Shown: one piece after another, positions 35,294 through 45,034 of the stretch | Layout: the number at the start of each line of letters is the position of its first letter | Position numbering within the stretch: the first letter of the stretch is position 1 | Assembly: GCA_001839685.1 (NCBI GenBank) | Contig: MLAK01000637.1 | Location: 1-64,000 of the forward strand | DNA from: Tritrichomonas foetus | Taxonomy: Eukaryota > Parabasalia > Tritrichomonadida > Tritrichomonadidae | Direction of reading: 5' to 3' | DNA length: 64,000 bases | The notes under the pieces: model-generated | What the model was told of the DNA's origin: nothing | The model's input: only the letters and a program-made list of their open reading frames with translations | Databases searched by the model: none | Translations under genes and position numbers: made by a program

Positions 35294-35872
35294 ATGGAAG
35301 ATACAATCAATGCTCCCGAACCAGAAAATAAGCCAAAGCGGAAACAAAAAGTTCCGTTCACACCCGAAGAAGATGCCCGTCTCCGCGAGCTTGTTGCTGA
35401 GAAAGGGGATCGAGCGTGGAACCTGATTCAATCCTTAATGCCAAATCGAACAGCCCGACAGTGCCGTGAAAGGTGGAATCTCTATCTCTCACCAGACGTC
35501 AACAACGAGCCGTGGTCGCAAGATGAAGTGATGAGGCTTTATACGCTTTATGCCGCAATCGGTCCACAATGGACGCTTCTTGCCCACCAGTTTCCAAACA
35601 GAACAGCAAACAACATCAAGAACAGGTTAAAACAGTGTCTACGGAGGGCCCAGAGGATGTATCGAATTCCCGATAAAGGTGAAATTCCATCGCTTTTGCC
35701 AACCTTAGAACAACAAGTAAACATCAACAATAATGCTAATCAATCAATTAACGCACCCGCAAACAACAACGGCACGAATTTTTCACAACCAATCAATATC
35801 GCAAATCTTCAAGCAGCTGCCCAGCCAATCATCCCACCGCCAGCAATTCAACCTGCCGAACAAAGTCAGTGA
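35294..35872 (+). CDS. R2R3 Myb-like DNA-binding protein
   Basis: This 192-residue protein has two adjacent Myb repeats. R2 (about residues 20-67) contains FTPEEDARLRELVAEKG, then W-N-L-I and RTARQCRERW. R3 (about 70-118) contains PWSQDEVMRLYTLYAAIGPQ, then W-T-L-L-A and RTANNIKNRL. The first tryptophan of R2 is replaced by Phe, as often happens. A Gln/Asn/Pro-rich tail follows. Two-repeat Myb proteins in trichomonads bind promoter elements and regulate transcription, and the gene family is large. Regulatory targets cannot be read from the sequence. GC content is high relative to neighbours. Confidence 0.93.
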   Translation: MEDTINAPEPENKPKRKQKVPFTPEEDARLRELVAEKGDRAWNLIQSLMPNRTARQCRERWNLYLSPDVNNEPWSQDEVMRLYTLYAAIGPQWTLLAHQFPNRTANNIKNRLKQCLRRAQRMYRIPDKGEIPSLLPTLEQQVNINNNANQSINAPANNNGTNFSQPINIANLQAAAQPIIPPPAIQPAEQSQ

Positions 35873-36041
35873 AATGATTATTGTTTTTTCTTTTTTTTTT
35901 AACGAGATTTACATTTTGATTTCCAAAAAATTAGAAAAATGAAGGTTCGTTTTTTCCATCGGTGCAGTAATTGCTTATATTTGTTATTTGTAAACCTAGA
36001 TCATGATTTTTCAACTCTCGATCTCCTCTATTTTTTCTTCT

Positions 36042-36076
<35 letters not shown>

Positions 36077-36414
36077 TTTTTTTTTGGCAATTTCACTTTA
36101 ATAATGACTAAGGCTTTTTAAAGCAATGTGATGATATTTTTTCCCTTTTCTTCGAACATCAGTATGAATTGGAATTATTTGGTCTAGAGTGTGTTCACTC
36201 GCCGCTCTTCTTCAAGTCGAAGTGACCCAAAACATGAACAAATCCCTTCGTATTTACCAAATATGATAATTTGACCTTTATTTGACCTTTCCATTTCACC
36301 TTGTGAATATACTCCTAACATTGTTTTGGATGTTTAAAAAGAAAAAAAAATCTGATAATATATGTGACAGAATGGAGTCACTGCTTATGTAGCCACAAAG
36401 AATTTTTTGGCAGG

Positions 36415-36446
<32 letters not shown>

Positions 36447-36511
36447 TATTCAAATATTAATAAAATTCGAAATGATTATGAAATGAGTATTTAAAGAAAG
36501 GGATAATTGGC
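35873..36511. other. Intergenic region with homopolymer runs
   Basis: 639 bp between convergent genes. There are T-runs at about 36047-36085 and an uninterrupted A-run of about 27 at 36416-36443. Between them is a more complex island (36184-36321) listed separately. Confidence 0.6.
36184..36321 (-). other. Complex island: possible 45-codon gene or RNA
   Basis: An ATG frame of 45 codons starts after an ACA-rich leader (MLGVYSQGEMERSNKG...) and ends in TAG. The island is visibly less AT-rich than the surrounding homopolymer-filled spacer. A second frame on the same strand is also open at the end (VHVLGHFDLKKSGE). No family is recognised. A small non-coding RNA is equally possible. Confidence 0.25.
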
Positions 36512-36829
36512 TTAACCGAAAAGATCATCAAATCCACCAGCTAATTCGACAACTTCTTCTTCTTCTTTCTTCTCTTCCTTCTTTTCCTCTGTAGCAGCAG
36601 CGCCAGCAGCAGCTGGAGCGGCGGCGCCACCTCCGACGACGGCGAGTTTGGAGGATCCTTCCTTTATTAATTCTGCGATATCTTTTCCGTCTAATTTGGC
36701 AAGGAGAGCGTCGAGGGCTTGGGCGTCGACACTGATACCAACGCTTTCGAGGATTGATGTGATTTTAGCTTTGCTTGGAGCTGCATCGCCACCAGCTTGA
36801 GCCAAGAGATATGCTGCGATATACTTCAT
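36512..36829 (-). CDS. 60S acidic ribosomal protein P2
   Basis: This is a 105-residue stalk protein. The start MKYIAAYLLAQAGGDAAPSK is diagnostic for eukaryotic P2. ILESVGISVDAQALDALLAK and KDIAELIKEGSSKLAVVGGG follow, then the Ala/Gly hinge and a Lys/Glu tail. P2 dimerises with P1 on P0 and forms the GTPase stalk that recruits elongation factors. The C-terminus reads ELAGGFDDLFG; in most eukaryotes the stalk end is a D-D-D-M-G-F-G-L-F-D type motif, so here the spacing and the final residues differ. ATG 36829 is chosen because the frame upstream has no ATG and the P2 family starts exactly here. Confidence 0.96.
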   Translation of the reverse strand: MKYIAAYLLAQAGGDAAPSKAKITSILESVGISVDAQALDALLAKLDGKDIAELIKEGSSKLAVVGGGAAAPAAAGAAATEEKKEEKKEEEEVVELAGGFDDLFG

Positions 36830-36987
36830 GAGAGTGGTCCAATCTAACCACCATAGTTTCACGTAAAAGGTCAATTTGTTTGAATGTCATGAATTCAAAG
36901 TTTCTAATGAAATATCAATTGAAATTTTGAAAATCCAGAAAAAGCTTCTATCGTACCATAGAATTTGAGAGATTAGGGAAAAAGCCA

Positions 36988-36993
36988 TCATTA
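36988..36993 (+). promoter_or_regulatory. Candidate initiator for the gene at 37004
   Basis: TCATTA lies 10 bases before the ATG and fits the trichomonad Inr pattern. It is in the 174-bp divergent spacer shared with ribosomal P2. Confidence 0.4.
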
Positions 36994-37003
36994 AACGGTC
37001 GTT

Positions 37004-38614
37004 ATGGATGAAGGGAAATCTCGACTTCGAAAAAATCCTCGATACTTTTCCGATAAATGCGATACTGAAACTCGTCCAGGTGATGAAATAGAACCAAGGT
37101 ACCAACTTAAACCAGAAATTAGATGGGAAAGACTTCAAATGATTAATTCAAGGATGTATTCGAGCGACCAAATAACTGCTTTTACACTTGCACATAAAGC
37201 AGAAGCGATGTTTGAATCGAATTCGATTACTATGGCATTAGAATTTGCGCATCGAGCTTTAAAACTCGATCCATTATGCGCAGATGCATTTCGCATTATT
37301 ATTCATATTATGTTAATTATTCCTCAGCTCGATTGCGATACAGTGATATGTTTAATACGAGAACTGATCTTTACTTTTCGGAATTTGATTTACGACGAAT
37401 TATTATTTGATCACCCAGGAGAAGGACTCCAGGTTTATCAGCTTAGAAGCTACATTCGAATTCTAGTAGATTTATCACAGATTGCTTTGACGTCTGAGAA
37501 ATATGAAATTGCTGTTTATGCATATGAAGAAGCCCTTCGAGTCGACAATGAAGACTATAGTCAAGCCAGAGATTTTCTCATTCTTATGTATCTGAAGAAC
37601 ATTGGAAGGACTCGTCGTTCACAAAAAGCAATGGTTGACCGAACTATCGATGATTTGAAATCACTAATTGATTGCACTTTACCAAAATCAGATGGGCCAC
37701 TTTTTAAAGGTGATGAAAATACACTTGTTATGCGCTGGATGAAAATGATGCTTGCTTATATGGATGGAAACAAAGAACTTTTCAAAAATTTAGCGAGAAA
37801 AGAAGAAAGAAAAAATTCTGAGATTATTAAAGTTATATTTAATGAGAAAAAACCGGAATTTATGAATGATAATGAATCCAAAAAGTATTGTATTGCTCTA
37901 ACTAATACTCTAATTGATTGGCCTGACTTTTTAATTGATCTTCATACTTTTTTACGAAGTGAAGATCAAGATTTTAATAATAAATGTAACAAATTAGCAT
38001 CAACTATCTTGGAGGACGTTTCGAGAGATGCAAGAGTACAAATGGCTAGCATGGGATCAGATTTCCTTGATCGTGGAAGAAGCGCACATCGAAATGGTAA
38101 CTTTTTCAAAGCAATATCATTTTTTACGATGGCGAAGCGTTATATTGTCGAAGCAATGAAACCGTCACAAAGATGGTATCCAAGTGCCCCATTCGCGATT
38201 GTTTCTAACCGTGCTGCTTGTGCAGAAAGAATAACGTTATGGATGCTTGCTCGACATGATACAAGATTCACTTTATTAATGCAACCTGATCATGTTCGTT
38301 CTTATGAAAGGTTACCGAAAATAGCTGCTGCATTGTATGCTTATTCCCTTCAGAAAGAGTTCGAAGATCTTGTGAAAACTGTGAAAAGAGATATAAATAG
38401 GCCATGGGCTGAATGGAAACAGCTTTCGAGAATTGCTGTTGGACTCCTTTCGTTTACTGCAATTATTCATTCAAGACTTGGAACTCTGACTGATGAAATT
38501 AGAGAAAGAGTTATAGCCACTGGAATAGAAGATATGTATACTTCTTGTAACTCACCACCTAATATTATGGAACCATTACCATGGCTTGATGAATCTGATG
38601 TAGAAGAAATTTAA
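37004..38614 (+). CDS. TPR-like helical protein, unknown function
   Basis: This 536-residue protein has recognisable TPR-like helix pairs. One is at residues 62-92 (AFTLAHKAEAMFESNSITMA, then LEFAHRALKLDPLCADAFR) and another near 155-190 (LTSEKYEIAVYAYEEALRVD, then NEDYSQARDFLILMYL). A third lies around 345-385 (GSDFLDRGRSAHRNGNFFKA, then ISFFTMAKRYI). In each the A/G and Y/F positions follow the TPR pattern. The rest is helical with no membrane segment. TPR proteins are scaffolds; no partner is indicated. The C-terminus is acidic (LPWLDESDVEEI). The start ATG lies 10 bases after an initiator-like motif. Confidence 0.9.
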   Translation: MDEGKSRLRKNPRYFSDKCDTETRPGDEIEPRYQLKPEIRWERLQMINSRMYSSDQITAFTLAHKAEAMFESNSITMALEFAHRALKLDPLCADAFRIIIHIMLIIPQLDCDTVICLIRELIFTFRNLIYDELLFDHPGEGLQVYQLRSYIRILVDLSQIALTSEKYEIAVYAYEEALRVDNEDYSQARDFLILMYLKNIGRTRRSQKAMVDRTIDDLKSLIDCTLPKSDGPLFKGDENTLVMRWMKMMLAYMDGNKELFKNLARKEERKNSEIIKVIFNEKKPEFMNDNESKKYCIALTNTLIDWPDFLIDLHTFLRSEDQDFNNKCNKLASTILEDVSRDARVQMASMGSDFLDRGRSAHRNGNFFKAISFFTMAKRYIVEAMKPSQRWYPSAPFAIVSNRAACAERITLWMLARHDTRFTLLMQPDHVRSYERLPKIAAALYAYSLQKEFEDLVKTVKRDINRPWAEWKQLSRIAVGLLSFTAIIHSRLGTLTDEIRERVIATGIEDMYTSCNSPPNIMEPLPWLDESDVEEI

Positions 38615-39187
38615 GAAAATCTTTTTTTATTTTTGTGAAATGAATTATCATTTGGATTTTATCGCTTTATATTTGATCTGGTGAAAAATATTTATTTTTT
38701 TTTACCACATCGGTTTTTGAGTGTTTCACGTGATTGTCTTTTATCTGAATAAATGTCTATCAATAAAAACAAGATATATGTATATACTATTTTGTTATCG
38801 CCTTTTTTAAATCATACAATTAACTGTTGGAAGAGATTCACAATTATACTATTTTGAAGATTGAGTAGTTAAGTTAAAAAAATGGATGAATATGAATCTG
38901 TATTAGATATGGATTGTAGTACACAAAAATCTTGCTAATATAGACACTTATTCATGAAAAACATGAGAGTTTATAACAAAAAAGGTGAGTATTTTTCTTA
39001 GAATTAATGACCATATAATATTTGAAAAATTTCGATTTGTGAAAAAAGAATGATCAAGTTTTGCATTTGAGAAACTATGATTTCCATGAAAAAAATTCAA
39101 TGATTTATGAAACAACCGTTTGCACTTGGCTTGATAAATATTGAAAAATCGATTGATGGAAAGAAATAATTTCAAACAAAAGATTTT
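38615..39187. other. Intergenic region, 573 bp
   Basis: AT-rich spacer between two plus-strand genes. It contains only very short ATG frames (18 codons at 38881, 15 codons at 38954) that do not look like genes. Confidence 0.5.
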
Positions 39188-41842
39188 ATGCTTGCAAAAG
39201 ATTGCAAAAGAATCTTTCGTAGCATAAAAGTTGCATGTATCGATGAAAGCACATTGTGGAAAACCGTAAAAACTCAGATATTTAACGATTATGTATTCGA
39301 ATTACCGACTTTTGAAAATCTCGAAATCAATGAAAAAGGAGCAAAAATGCAAATCGAATTTATTGACTATGATCTTGCCCTTGCTGCATATAATGATATT
39401 GGCAACGATCCATACTTACGGCCATTCTTGTATCTTTACGTAGTTGATATCAAAAATGATGAAATCGACCGCGACAAAATCGAGAAGATAAATAATTGGA
39501 TAGAAAACCGTAAAATCTTGGAAACAACTTATATGGTCATTTTAATTCAAGAAGATCGAAAAGTTTTTGGTGCAGTCAAGCCAATCAATATCGAGCAAAT
39601 TACAGGATCGACAGCCGAAAATAACGATATCATAATATTTTCATACAAATCTAAGAAGCCGATTCCAGAACAGCTCATTGAAGAAGTTCGAAATAGCACG
39701 CGCGATCATATTATTGCGGATTGCCAAATCTACCAAAAAGCTATTCGAGACAAATTGGAGAAGCCCTCAAATAATGCTAAGTTAAATGTAAGGTTCACTG
39801 TTTGGAGTAACTTGCTGTTATTTTTCTATGGGTTTATTGAAACTGCACTTGAAGGATTCACTAAAAATTATATTGGCTTTATTTCAGATTCAGATGTAAC
39901 ACTTGATGAACTTTTGAATACAGATATAGATTCCGACCAGATCACAATTTATCCCTTCACAGAAAATCAGGAACCAATTGATTCTCTGATGTTTGCTTTT
40001 TATGGAGCAATGGCCATCAGTCATGCGAAGATTGATTTTGATAATATGGTCAAATTATTTTTCAGACATTTTGCGTTTATTCGAAGCAAATGCGTTACGG
40101 AAGAAGATCATGTCAGAACAAATCAATGGGGTGAAAAAGCAATTGACACAATGCTCAATTTAAGAGAAATTTTAAATAATCAACCAAAAGTTGCATCAAA
40201 ATTATTATTCAAAAAGTATTTATTAGTAGAAGAAAGAGATGGTTCAGAATTAGAATCTATTTATAAGCAATTAAGAAGTGTCTTAACTGAAAAATATGAA
40301 ATCACTGCACTTGATATTCGATTTTTAAACTGGCAAAAGAAAAAAGGCTTGCAATTCATTAATTTTGATTCAACAGTAAACATTGGCTGGCAAAGCATTA
40401 CAAAATCACTCGAAATTAAATATTACGAAGCCATTGAAAAAAATGAAATTAAAGCTGCGATTAAAATTGCAATCAACCTCATTAAAGATAAAGCGCAATA
40501 TAATCAAAAAGCAGAAATTTTGAAATCTATGATTGATCAATCAAACGAAAAAATAGTAATTAATGCCCCATTTCGAATTCATGTTCAATTAAAAAGTGAT
40601 GCGTTTATGAAAAGTGTTCCAGGGGGTTCTCCATTCATGCTTCATGCTCATTTTCGAACACCAAAATGGCTTCCTGTGAATTTTGATATTGCTTTGATCA
40701 AATTCAGACAAGCATCTACAAATAAAAATAAAATCGAAATGGTACATAAAGCAAATGGTCAATTTAACAAACCGGTTTCATTTAAATGTTACTTACATGC
40801 GCCAGGTACTTGGTTTATTACAGATATTGGTGTAAAATATAACAAAATATTGTTTGTTTGGGATATAAATGAACTTCATTATACCATCAATGTTGATGAA
40901 CATGATGACATTCCAATTTCTGTTGATTTTCCACGAATTATTACCACTTCGAAGCAAATGATAACTACTGTAAAAATTGATTACTCAAACGTTTTGACGA
41001 ATTCATTCTCACATACTTTTTCATTCAGTGATGAATCTGCAACGATTCCTGCACAAAATGGAGAAGCAACATTATTGGATGGAAACAAAATACAATTTTC
41101 GATTAACGAAACTGGTAAATTATCTTATATAAATAAAGATTTACCTGACAATACAAATAATCCAACATTGAATGTTGTTTCTATTCCAGTGGTATTCAAT
41201 GTGCTAAATACTGACTCTGATAAAACTTGTTTAATAATTGATTCTTCTGTTGATGCACATACATGGCAAACATCATTTAAACAATCATTTAGATTCCCTC
41301 TTCGTTGTCTAGGAAGACTTCTGACTGATCAAGTTCTGCATATTGAATTAACAAACATGTGTGATATTCCATTGACAATTGAAAATGAAGCAATCGGTAA
41401 GCATGTTGTGAATCCAAATAAACAATTTTATGTAATGCACCCTGGTTTGAGTGAGCCAATGAAATTACTTGTTTCTGATGGATTTGGTGATCCAATTGAA
41501 AAGGTTTGGGAACTTGACGAAAATATAATGTATCCAAGATTGAATGTAAATTTTGAGAAAAAACAAGTGTACATTGCAGGTGCATCAATCGATGTTGAAT
41601 TCGATTTGCCAAAATGTTCATTTAAATATTTGGAAAATAATGATTTTGTGATTGTCGGGAAAACCCAACAGAAAGATTTTGAAGGCGGAAAAATGAATTT
41701 CAAAATCATTCCTGTAAGTATTGGAACTGTTGAAACGCCTAATGTGGAAATTGATGGTGTGTTGCATATCATTCATCCTCGATTTATTAACGTGACTAGC
41801 GCTTCTACATTGTCTTTATGTCCATTTATAAGGATGAAATAG
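39188..41842 (+). CDS. TRAPPC10/TRAPPC11-like trafficking protein (tentative)
   Basis: This is an 884-residue protein in two halves. The N-terminal half is mixed alpha/beta, then helical, with LPTFENLEINEKGAKMQ, TTYMVILIQEDRKVF and NVRFTVWSNLLLFFYGFIET. The C-terminal half (about 460-884) is a series of immunoglobulin-like beta strands with HVQLKSDAFMKSVPG, FPRIITTSKQMITTVKID and YPRLNVNFEKKQVYIAG. An alpha-solenoid followed by beta-sandwiches, and the opening helices around a W near residue 18, resemble the large TRAPP subunits TRAPPC10 (Trs130) and TRAPPC11. These act with Rab GTPases in Golgi traffic. I could not find a decisive motif, so the product is a guess; the gene itself is secure. 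Confidence 0.9.
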   Translation: MLAKDCKRIFRSIKVACIDESTLWKTVKTQIFNDYVFELPTFENLEINEKGAKMQIEFIDYDLALAAYNDIGNDPYLRPFLYLYVVDIKNDEIDRDKIEKINNWIENRKILETTYMVILIQEDRKVFGAVKPINIEQITGSTAENNDIIIFSYKSKKPIPEQLIEEVRNSTRDHIIADCQIYQKAIRDKLEKPSNNAKLNVRFTVWSNLLLFFYGFIETALEGFTKNYIGFISDSDVTLDELLNTDIDSDQITIYPFTENQEPIDSLMFAFYGAMAISHAKIDFDNMVKLFFRHFAFIRSKCVTEEDHVRTNQWGEKAIDTMLNLREILNNQPKVASKLLFKKYLLVEERDGSELESIYKQLRSVLTEKYEITALDIRFLNWQKKKGLQFINFDSTVNIGWQSITKSLEIKYYEAIEKNEIKAAIKIAINLIKDKAQYNQKAEILKSMIDQSNEKIVINAPFRIHVQLKSDAFMKSVPGGSPFMLHAHFRTPKWLPVNFDIALIKFRQASTNKNKIEMVHKANGQFNKPVSFKCYLHAPGTWFITDIGVKYNKILFVWDINELHYTINVDEHDDIPISVDFPRIITTSKQMITTVKIDYSNVLTNSFSHTFSFSDESATIPAQNGEATLLDGNKIQFSINETGKLSYINKDLPDNTNNPTLNVVSIPVVFNVLNTDSDKTCLIIDSSVDAHTWQTSFKQSFRFPLRCLGRLLTDQVLHIELTNMCDIPLTIENEAIGKHVVNPNKQFYVMHPGLSEPMKLLVSDGFGDPIEKVWELDENIMYPRLNVNFEKKQVYIAGASIDVEFDLPKCSFKYLENNDFVIVGKTQQKDFEGGKMNFKIIPVSIGTVETPNVEIDGVLHIIHPRFINVTSASTLSLCPFIRMK

Positions 41843-42352
41843 ATTGGAAGAAATATTTTTTGTTACAAATAAGATAAATTCAAAATAACTCTGTTTTTGT
41901 TTAATAATGATCGTTATTTTCATTAATAAAAAGTTTCTGTTTCTTGGATAAAAATGATATATGAGTTTTGCTTTATTAATCAATGAAAAATATTGATTGA
42001 ATAAGTTTTATCGTTGTATTAATTTATGAAAGATGTAATTCAACGAATAGTTAATAATATTATATATAATATAAAAGAGTCAGTAGTAGATTTCTGAAAA
42101 TTTTCAAATAAAGATGAACTTCATTTAAAAGCGAATATTTCTTTGAAAAGTAAGTTAATTAGTAATGTTAGATTTGGTAATTGTAGAAATCAGCTTATAT
42201 AATTATAATTAAATTTTGAAGGCATTTTTCGAACTTAGTGATGATTTTCCAGAGAAAATATGCTTTTCAAACTGATACACTTCTTCAAGACGATTTTTAC
42301 ATACGCATAATCGAAAAATGTTAAACATAATTGACATTTTTTTGAAATGATA
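41843..42352. other. Intergenic region, 510 bp
   Basis: Very AT-rich spacer between convergent genes. It has TATATAATATA-type runs near 42060 and nothing else recognisable. Confidence 0.5.
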
Positions 42353-43783
42353 TTAAACTATTTGATCAACATCCCTTTCAATTAGAAACACTTTTCTTTC
42401 ATCATCTTCTTTCATTTCTCTGAGTTTTTTCTCCTTTGTTCTATTTGCCATTATAAAAATTGTAATTATTACAACTACTAAAAATAATAATCCGCCAATT
42501 TGTAATATATCACTTAGATCCATTTCTTGTTGTTGAATGTTTTCCTGAATTGTCTTTTGAATTGCCAATGTAATTGCCATTTTTATTGGAGGTGGAAGTA
42601 AGGTTTTCGATGGGGAAGCTGTTGGATCAGGAATTGAAATTGTTGGTGAAATTGTTGGGTTTGGAATTTGTTCGGTTTTACACTTCCACTCAGCAAAATT
42701 AATATTTAGAGTAGGAATAGTTAACTCTTTTGTGATAGCATTTTGATATTTAATTCTATTATTTGAATTTGTGATTAAAAAACTATGATCATAAATGCAA
42801 TCAACAAATAAAATTTGTCCATCAGGTTTTTGTTCTGAATTTTTGGGATTTGCCAGTAAAAATTTTCGTGAATTTTTGATGAAAGTGATTTTTGAAAACT
42901 CTAGTTTCCCTTCGAATCCAATTAAATAACCTAATTTCGAAGTAACAAGATATTTTGATTTTGCGATAATAGAATCACTAACATTCAATGTTTCAATTTG
43001 TGGCAAATAAAATCCTAATATTGTTCTTCCTGTGTTATTTATTACAATATTAAAAATATAAACTAATGTCGAAAGATATCCTATTCCACCCGCAGATCTG
43101 AGATCGGAAACATAATTTCTTGATGTGTTTGTATTTGATACGATAGCAAATCCAGTAGAATTTCCATTAATCATGAAAGATGTTGATCCTCCTGATCTTT
43201 TAATATCAGAACATGAATCAATAGTGGATTCATTGAATATTGTATTATTTGATAAAGACAAAAAGACATGATTTTGTTCACTTGCATAACATGCCATTGC
43301 ACATATTGAATCGATAAGTACTTTATCACCAACATAATAAAATCCACCATTATATCTTGCAATACACTTTATAAATCCACATGATTGAATTGTTAATTCA
43401 TCACTTGCACATAATAAACCACCGCCAAATTCAGAGGAATAACAATTTTTAAACAAGCAATTTATAAAACAATGTGAAGTATCTGACAAATTATTATTGA
43501 TTTGCTGATAGAAGACTTCCCCTTGATGTTCATCCCTATTCAGTATTATGGCTGTTGACAAAAAGTTTCTAAATGTCAAAAAATAGCCATTAAAGTTCAT
43601 TTTTCGAGCAGATGAATAAAAAGTTGATGAAAAAAAATTATTAAGAGATGACTTTGCAACGATGAATGATTGTTGCGATGACTGAGGTACACATTGAATC
43701 AATGGTGACCCATAATGAAAAGATAAATGCAGAAGCAGGATTGATGTATTCATGTGAAAGTTTTGATGTCTTTCGAAAGACAT
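42353..43783 (-). CDS. Beta-helix type I surface protein
   Basis: This is a 476-residue protein. Residues 105-300 have the short repeated strands of a right-handed parallel beta-helix, with NCLFKNCYSSEFGGGLLCA, then LTIQSCGFIKCIARYNGGFY. The F-x-x-C and G-G-x-x-x motifs are as in polymorphic membrane protein repeats and trichomonad surface families. A Pro/Thr/Ser stalk (NPTISPTISIPDPTASPSK) leads to one membrane segment near 435-458 (IGGLLFLVVVIITIFIM) and a charged tail rich in K/R/E. The first ATG is at 43783; a second at 43753 (MNTSILLLHLSFHYG) gives a more hydrophobic, signal-like start. It lies head-to-head with TAF11 at 146 bp. The role in adhesion is inference. Confidence 0.88.
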   Translation of the reverse strand: MSFERHQNFHMNTSILLLHLSFHYGSPLIQCVPQSSQQSFIVAKSSLNNFFSSTFYSSARKMNFNGYFLTFRNFLSTAIILNRDEHQGEVFYQQINNNLSDTSHCFINCLFKNCYSSEFGGGLLCASDELTIQSCGFIKCIARYNGGFYYVGDKVLIDSICAMACYASEQNHVFLSLSNNTIFNESTIDSCSDIKRSGGSTSFMINGNSTGFAIVSNTNTSRNYVSDLRSAGGIGYLSTLVYIFNIVINNTGRTILGFYLPQIETLNVSDSIIAKSKYLVTSKLGYLIGFEGKLEFSKITFIKNSRKFLLANPKNSEQKPDGQILFVDCIYDHSFLITNSNNRIKYQNAITKELTIPTLNINFAEWKCKTEQIPNPTISPTISIPDPTASPSKTLLPPPIKMAITLAIQKTIQENIQQQEMDLSDILQIGGLLFLVVVIITIFIMANRTKEKKLREMKEDDERKVFLIERDVDQIV

Positions 43784-43929
43784 AACTTTTTCATATGTTT
43801 ACATCAACTTTCCCAAAGAAATATATATTTGTATGGATATTCAGTCGAATCGTGGAAATTGACAAGGTATGTCTAAAAGTGATGATGGAACGATAGAAAA
43901 AGATTCAATTATTTCGTGTTTTAGTAAAT

Positions 43930-44388
43930 ATGAAAACATCAATAAGTACTCCAAAGATGGGTGTACAGGATTCCGATGATGATGACCGTGATGCCTGGGA
44001 CGATAGTGATGAAACCGAAGACCAAGAAGCAGAAAGAAACGAAGCGACAAATAAATTAATCGCAGAAATGACTGACGAGCAAAGAGAACGATATAATCTT
44101 TTTCAATCAACCAACTGTAAATTCAATAGCAAGAAAATTTCCGAAATGATGAAGCAATCAATTCCAGATAGTACACAAAATCAGATTAAAATCCAATCAT
44201 CGGCGGGCTTTGTGACAACTCAAGCAGCAAAATTATTTATAGCAGACTTGTTGGAAACAGCCAGAGACTTAAGCGGAAATAATGACCCACTTACGCCTGA
44301 TTTAATCATGGTCGCTTATAATGAAATGGAAAATGCTGGAAAAATTCCTGGAAAAGGATCAGGTGTTAAAAGAGCACAAATTAGATGA
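43930..44388 (+). CDS. TAF11: Transcription initiation factor TFIID subunit 11 (TAF11)
   Basis: This is a 152-residue protein with an acidic N-terminus (DSDDDDRDAWDDSDETEDQE) and then the TAF11 (TAFII28) histone-fold region at about residues 55-142. It opens with MTDEQRERYNLFQSTNC, continues KKISEMMKQSIPD and VTTQAAKLFIADLLETARDL, and ends DPLTPDLIMVAYNEMENAGK. The helix order, the E-Q-x-x-R-Y opening, the F-(I/V)-x-x-L-x-E-x-A-R helix and the L-T-P-x-x-(I/L)-x-x-A-Y end are those of TAF11. In other eukaryotes it pairs with TAF13 in TFIID. A basic tail (KGSGVKRAQIR) closes the protein. Confidence is high because the family signature is complete. Confidence 0.9.
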   Translation: MKTSISTPKMGVQDSDDDDRDAWDDSDETEDQEAERNEATNKLIAEMTDEQRERYNLFQSTNCKFNSKKISEMMKQSIPDSTQNQIKIQSSAGFVTTQAAKLFIADLLETARDLSGNNDPLTPDLIMVAYNEMENAGKIPGKGSGVKRAQIR

Positions 44389-45034
44389 AATTTGTGTTTG
44401 CATTGCCCATATTTGCCTTTTTTTCATAATTTGAATTATTCTTGTAGAAATAAACAACTAAATATAATTATTTAGTATTTTGTAATATATGGATAATTTT
44501 TTTGCTTTTTGTATTTACTCAATTCTTGAATATTTTTTGCCATTGATATTCCATTTTATTGGATTCACTTTTCTAATCAAGAATCTTGGCTCAATTTAAT
44601 ATATTATCAGGAAATAACAACAAAATTCGATTTCTCGTTGAAGAATACGAATCAGAATTATCACATTTTGGATGAGCATGAAGAATTTATATATTTTGTG
44701 ATTGAAATCGATAGAACAATCTATTTTCAGATAAAATTGATTTAAAAAGAGTCATTACTTTAAAAAAACAAAGAAATAATTTTAATAAAACATTAAATTT
44801 ACACATCATCAGTATATGAAAGACACTAAATGTAGTTACTTAAAGGTATTCATTTTGCAGACATTATGCATGTGCCAATAGATAGAAATCTTGGATATTC
44901 AATGATTTCTGACAATTTTTATTTCACTTCAAAAATCGATTTATTCTAAACGTTCTTTTACAAATTCTGAAAAATTAACGAAACTTTTTTCTATTTAATT
45001 TCCTCTTTCCGCATTTTACGTTTACTGAATTTAA
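44389..45034. other. Intergenic region, 646 bp
   Basis: AT-rich spacer between two plus-strand genes. A 72-codon stretch without stops (44530-44745, plus strand) has no ATG and is not convincing. Confidence 0.5.

Noticed and set aside
36830..36874. 15-residue extension of ribosomal P2
   Set aside because: It begins at TTG, and P2 proteins start MKY(I/V)AAYLL, exactly at 36829.
38948..39175. 75-codon minus-strand frame upstream of the TRAPPC10/11-like gene
   Set aside because: It starts at TTG, has no inner ATG and consists of Phe/Asn/Ser AT-type composition.
44530..44745. 72 codons without stop on the plus strand, somewhat protein-like
   Set aside because: No ATG and no neighbouring fragment to extend it. 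Stretches of this length are expected occasionally; kept only as a note.
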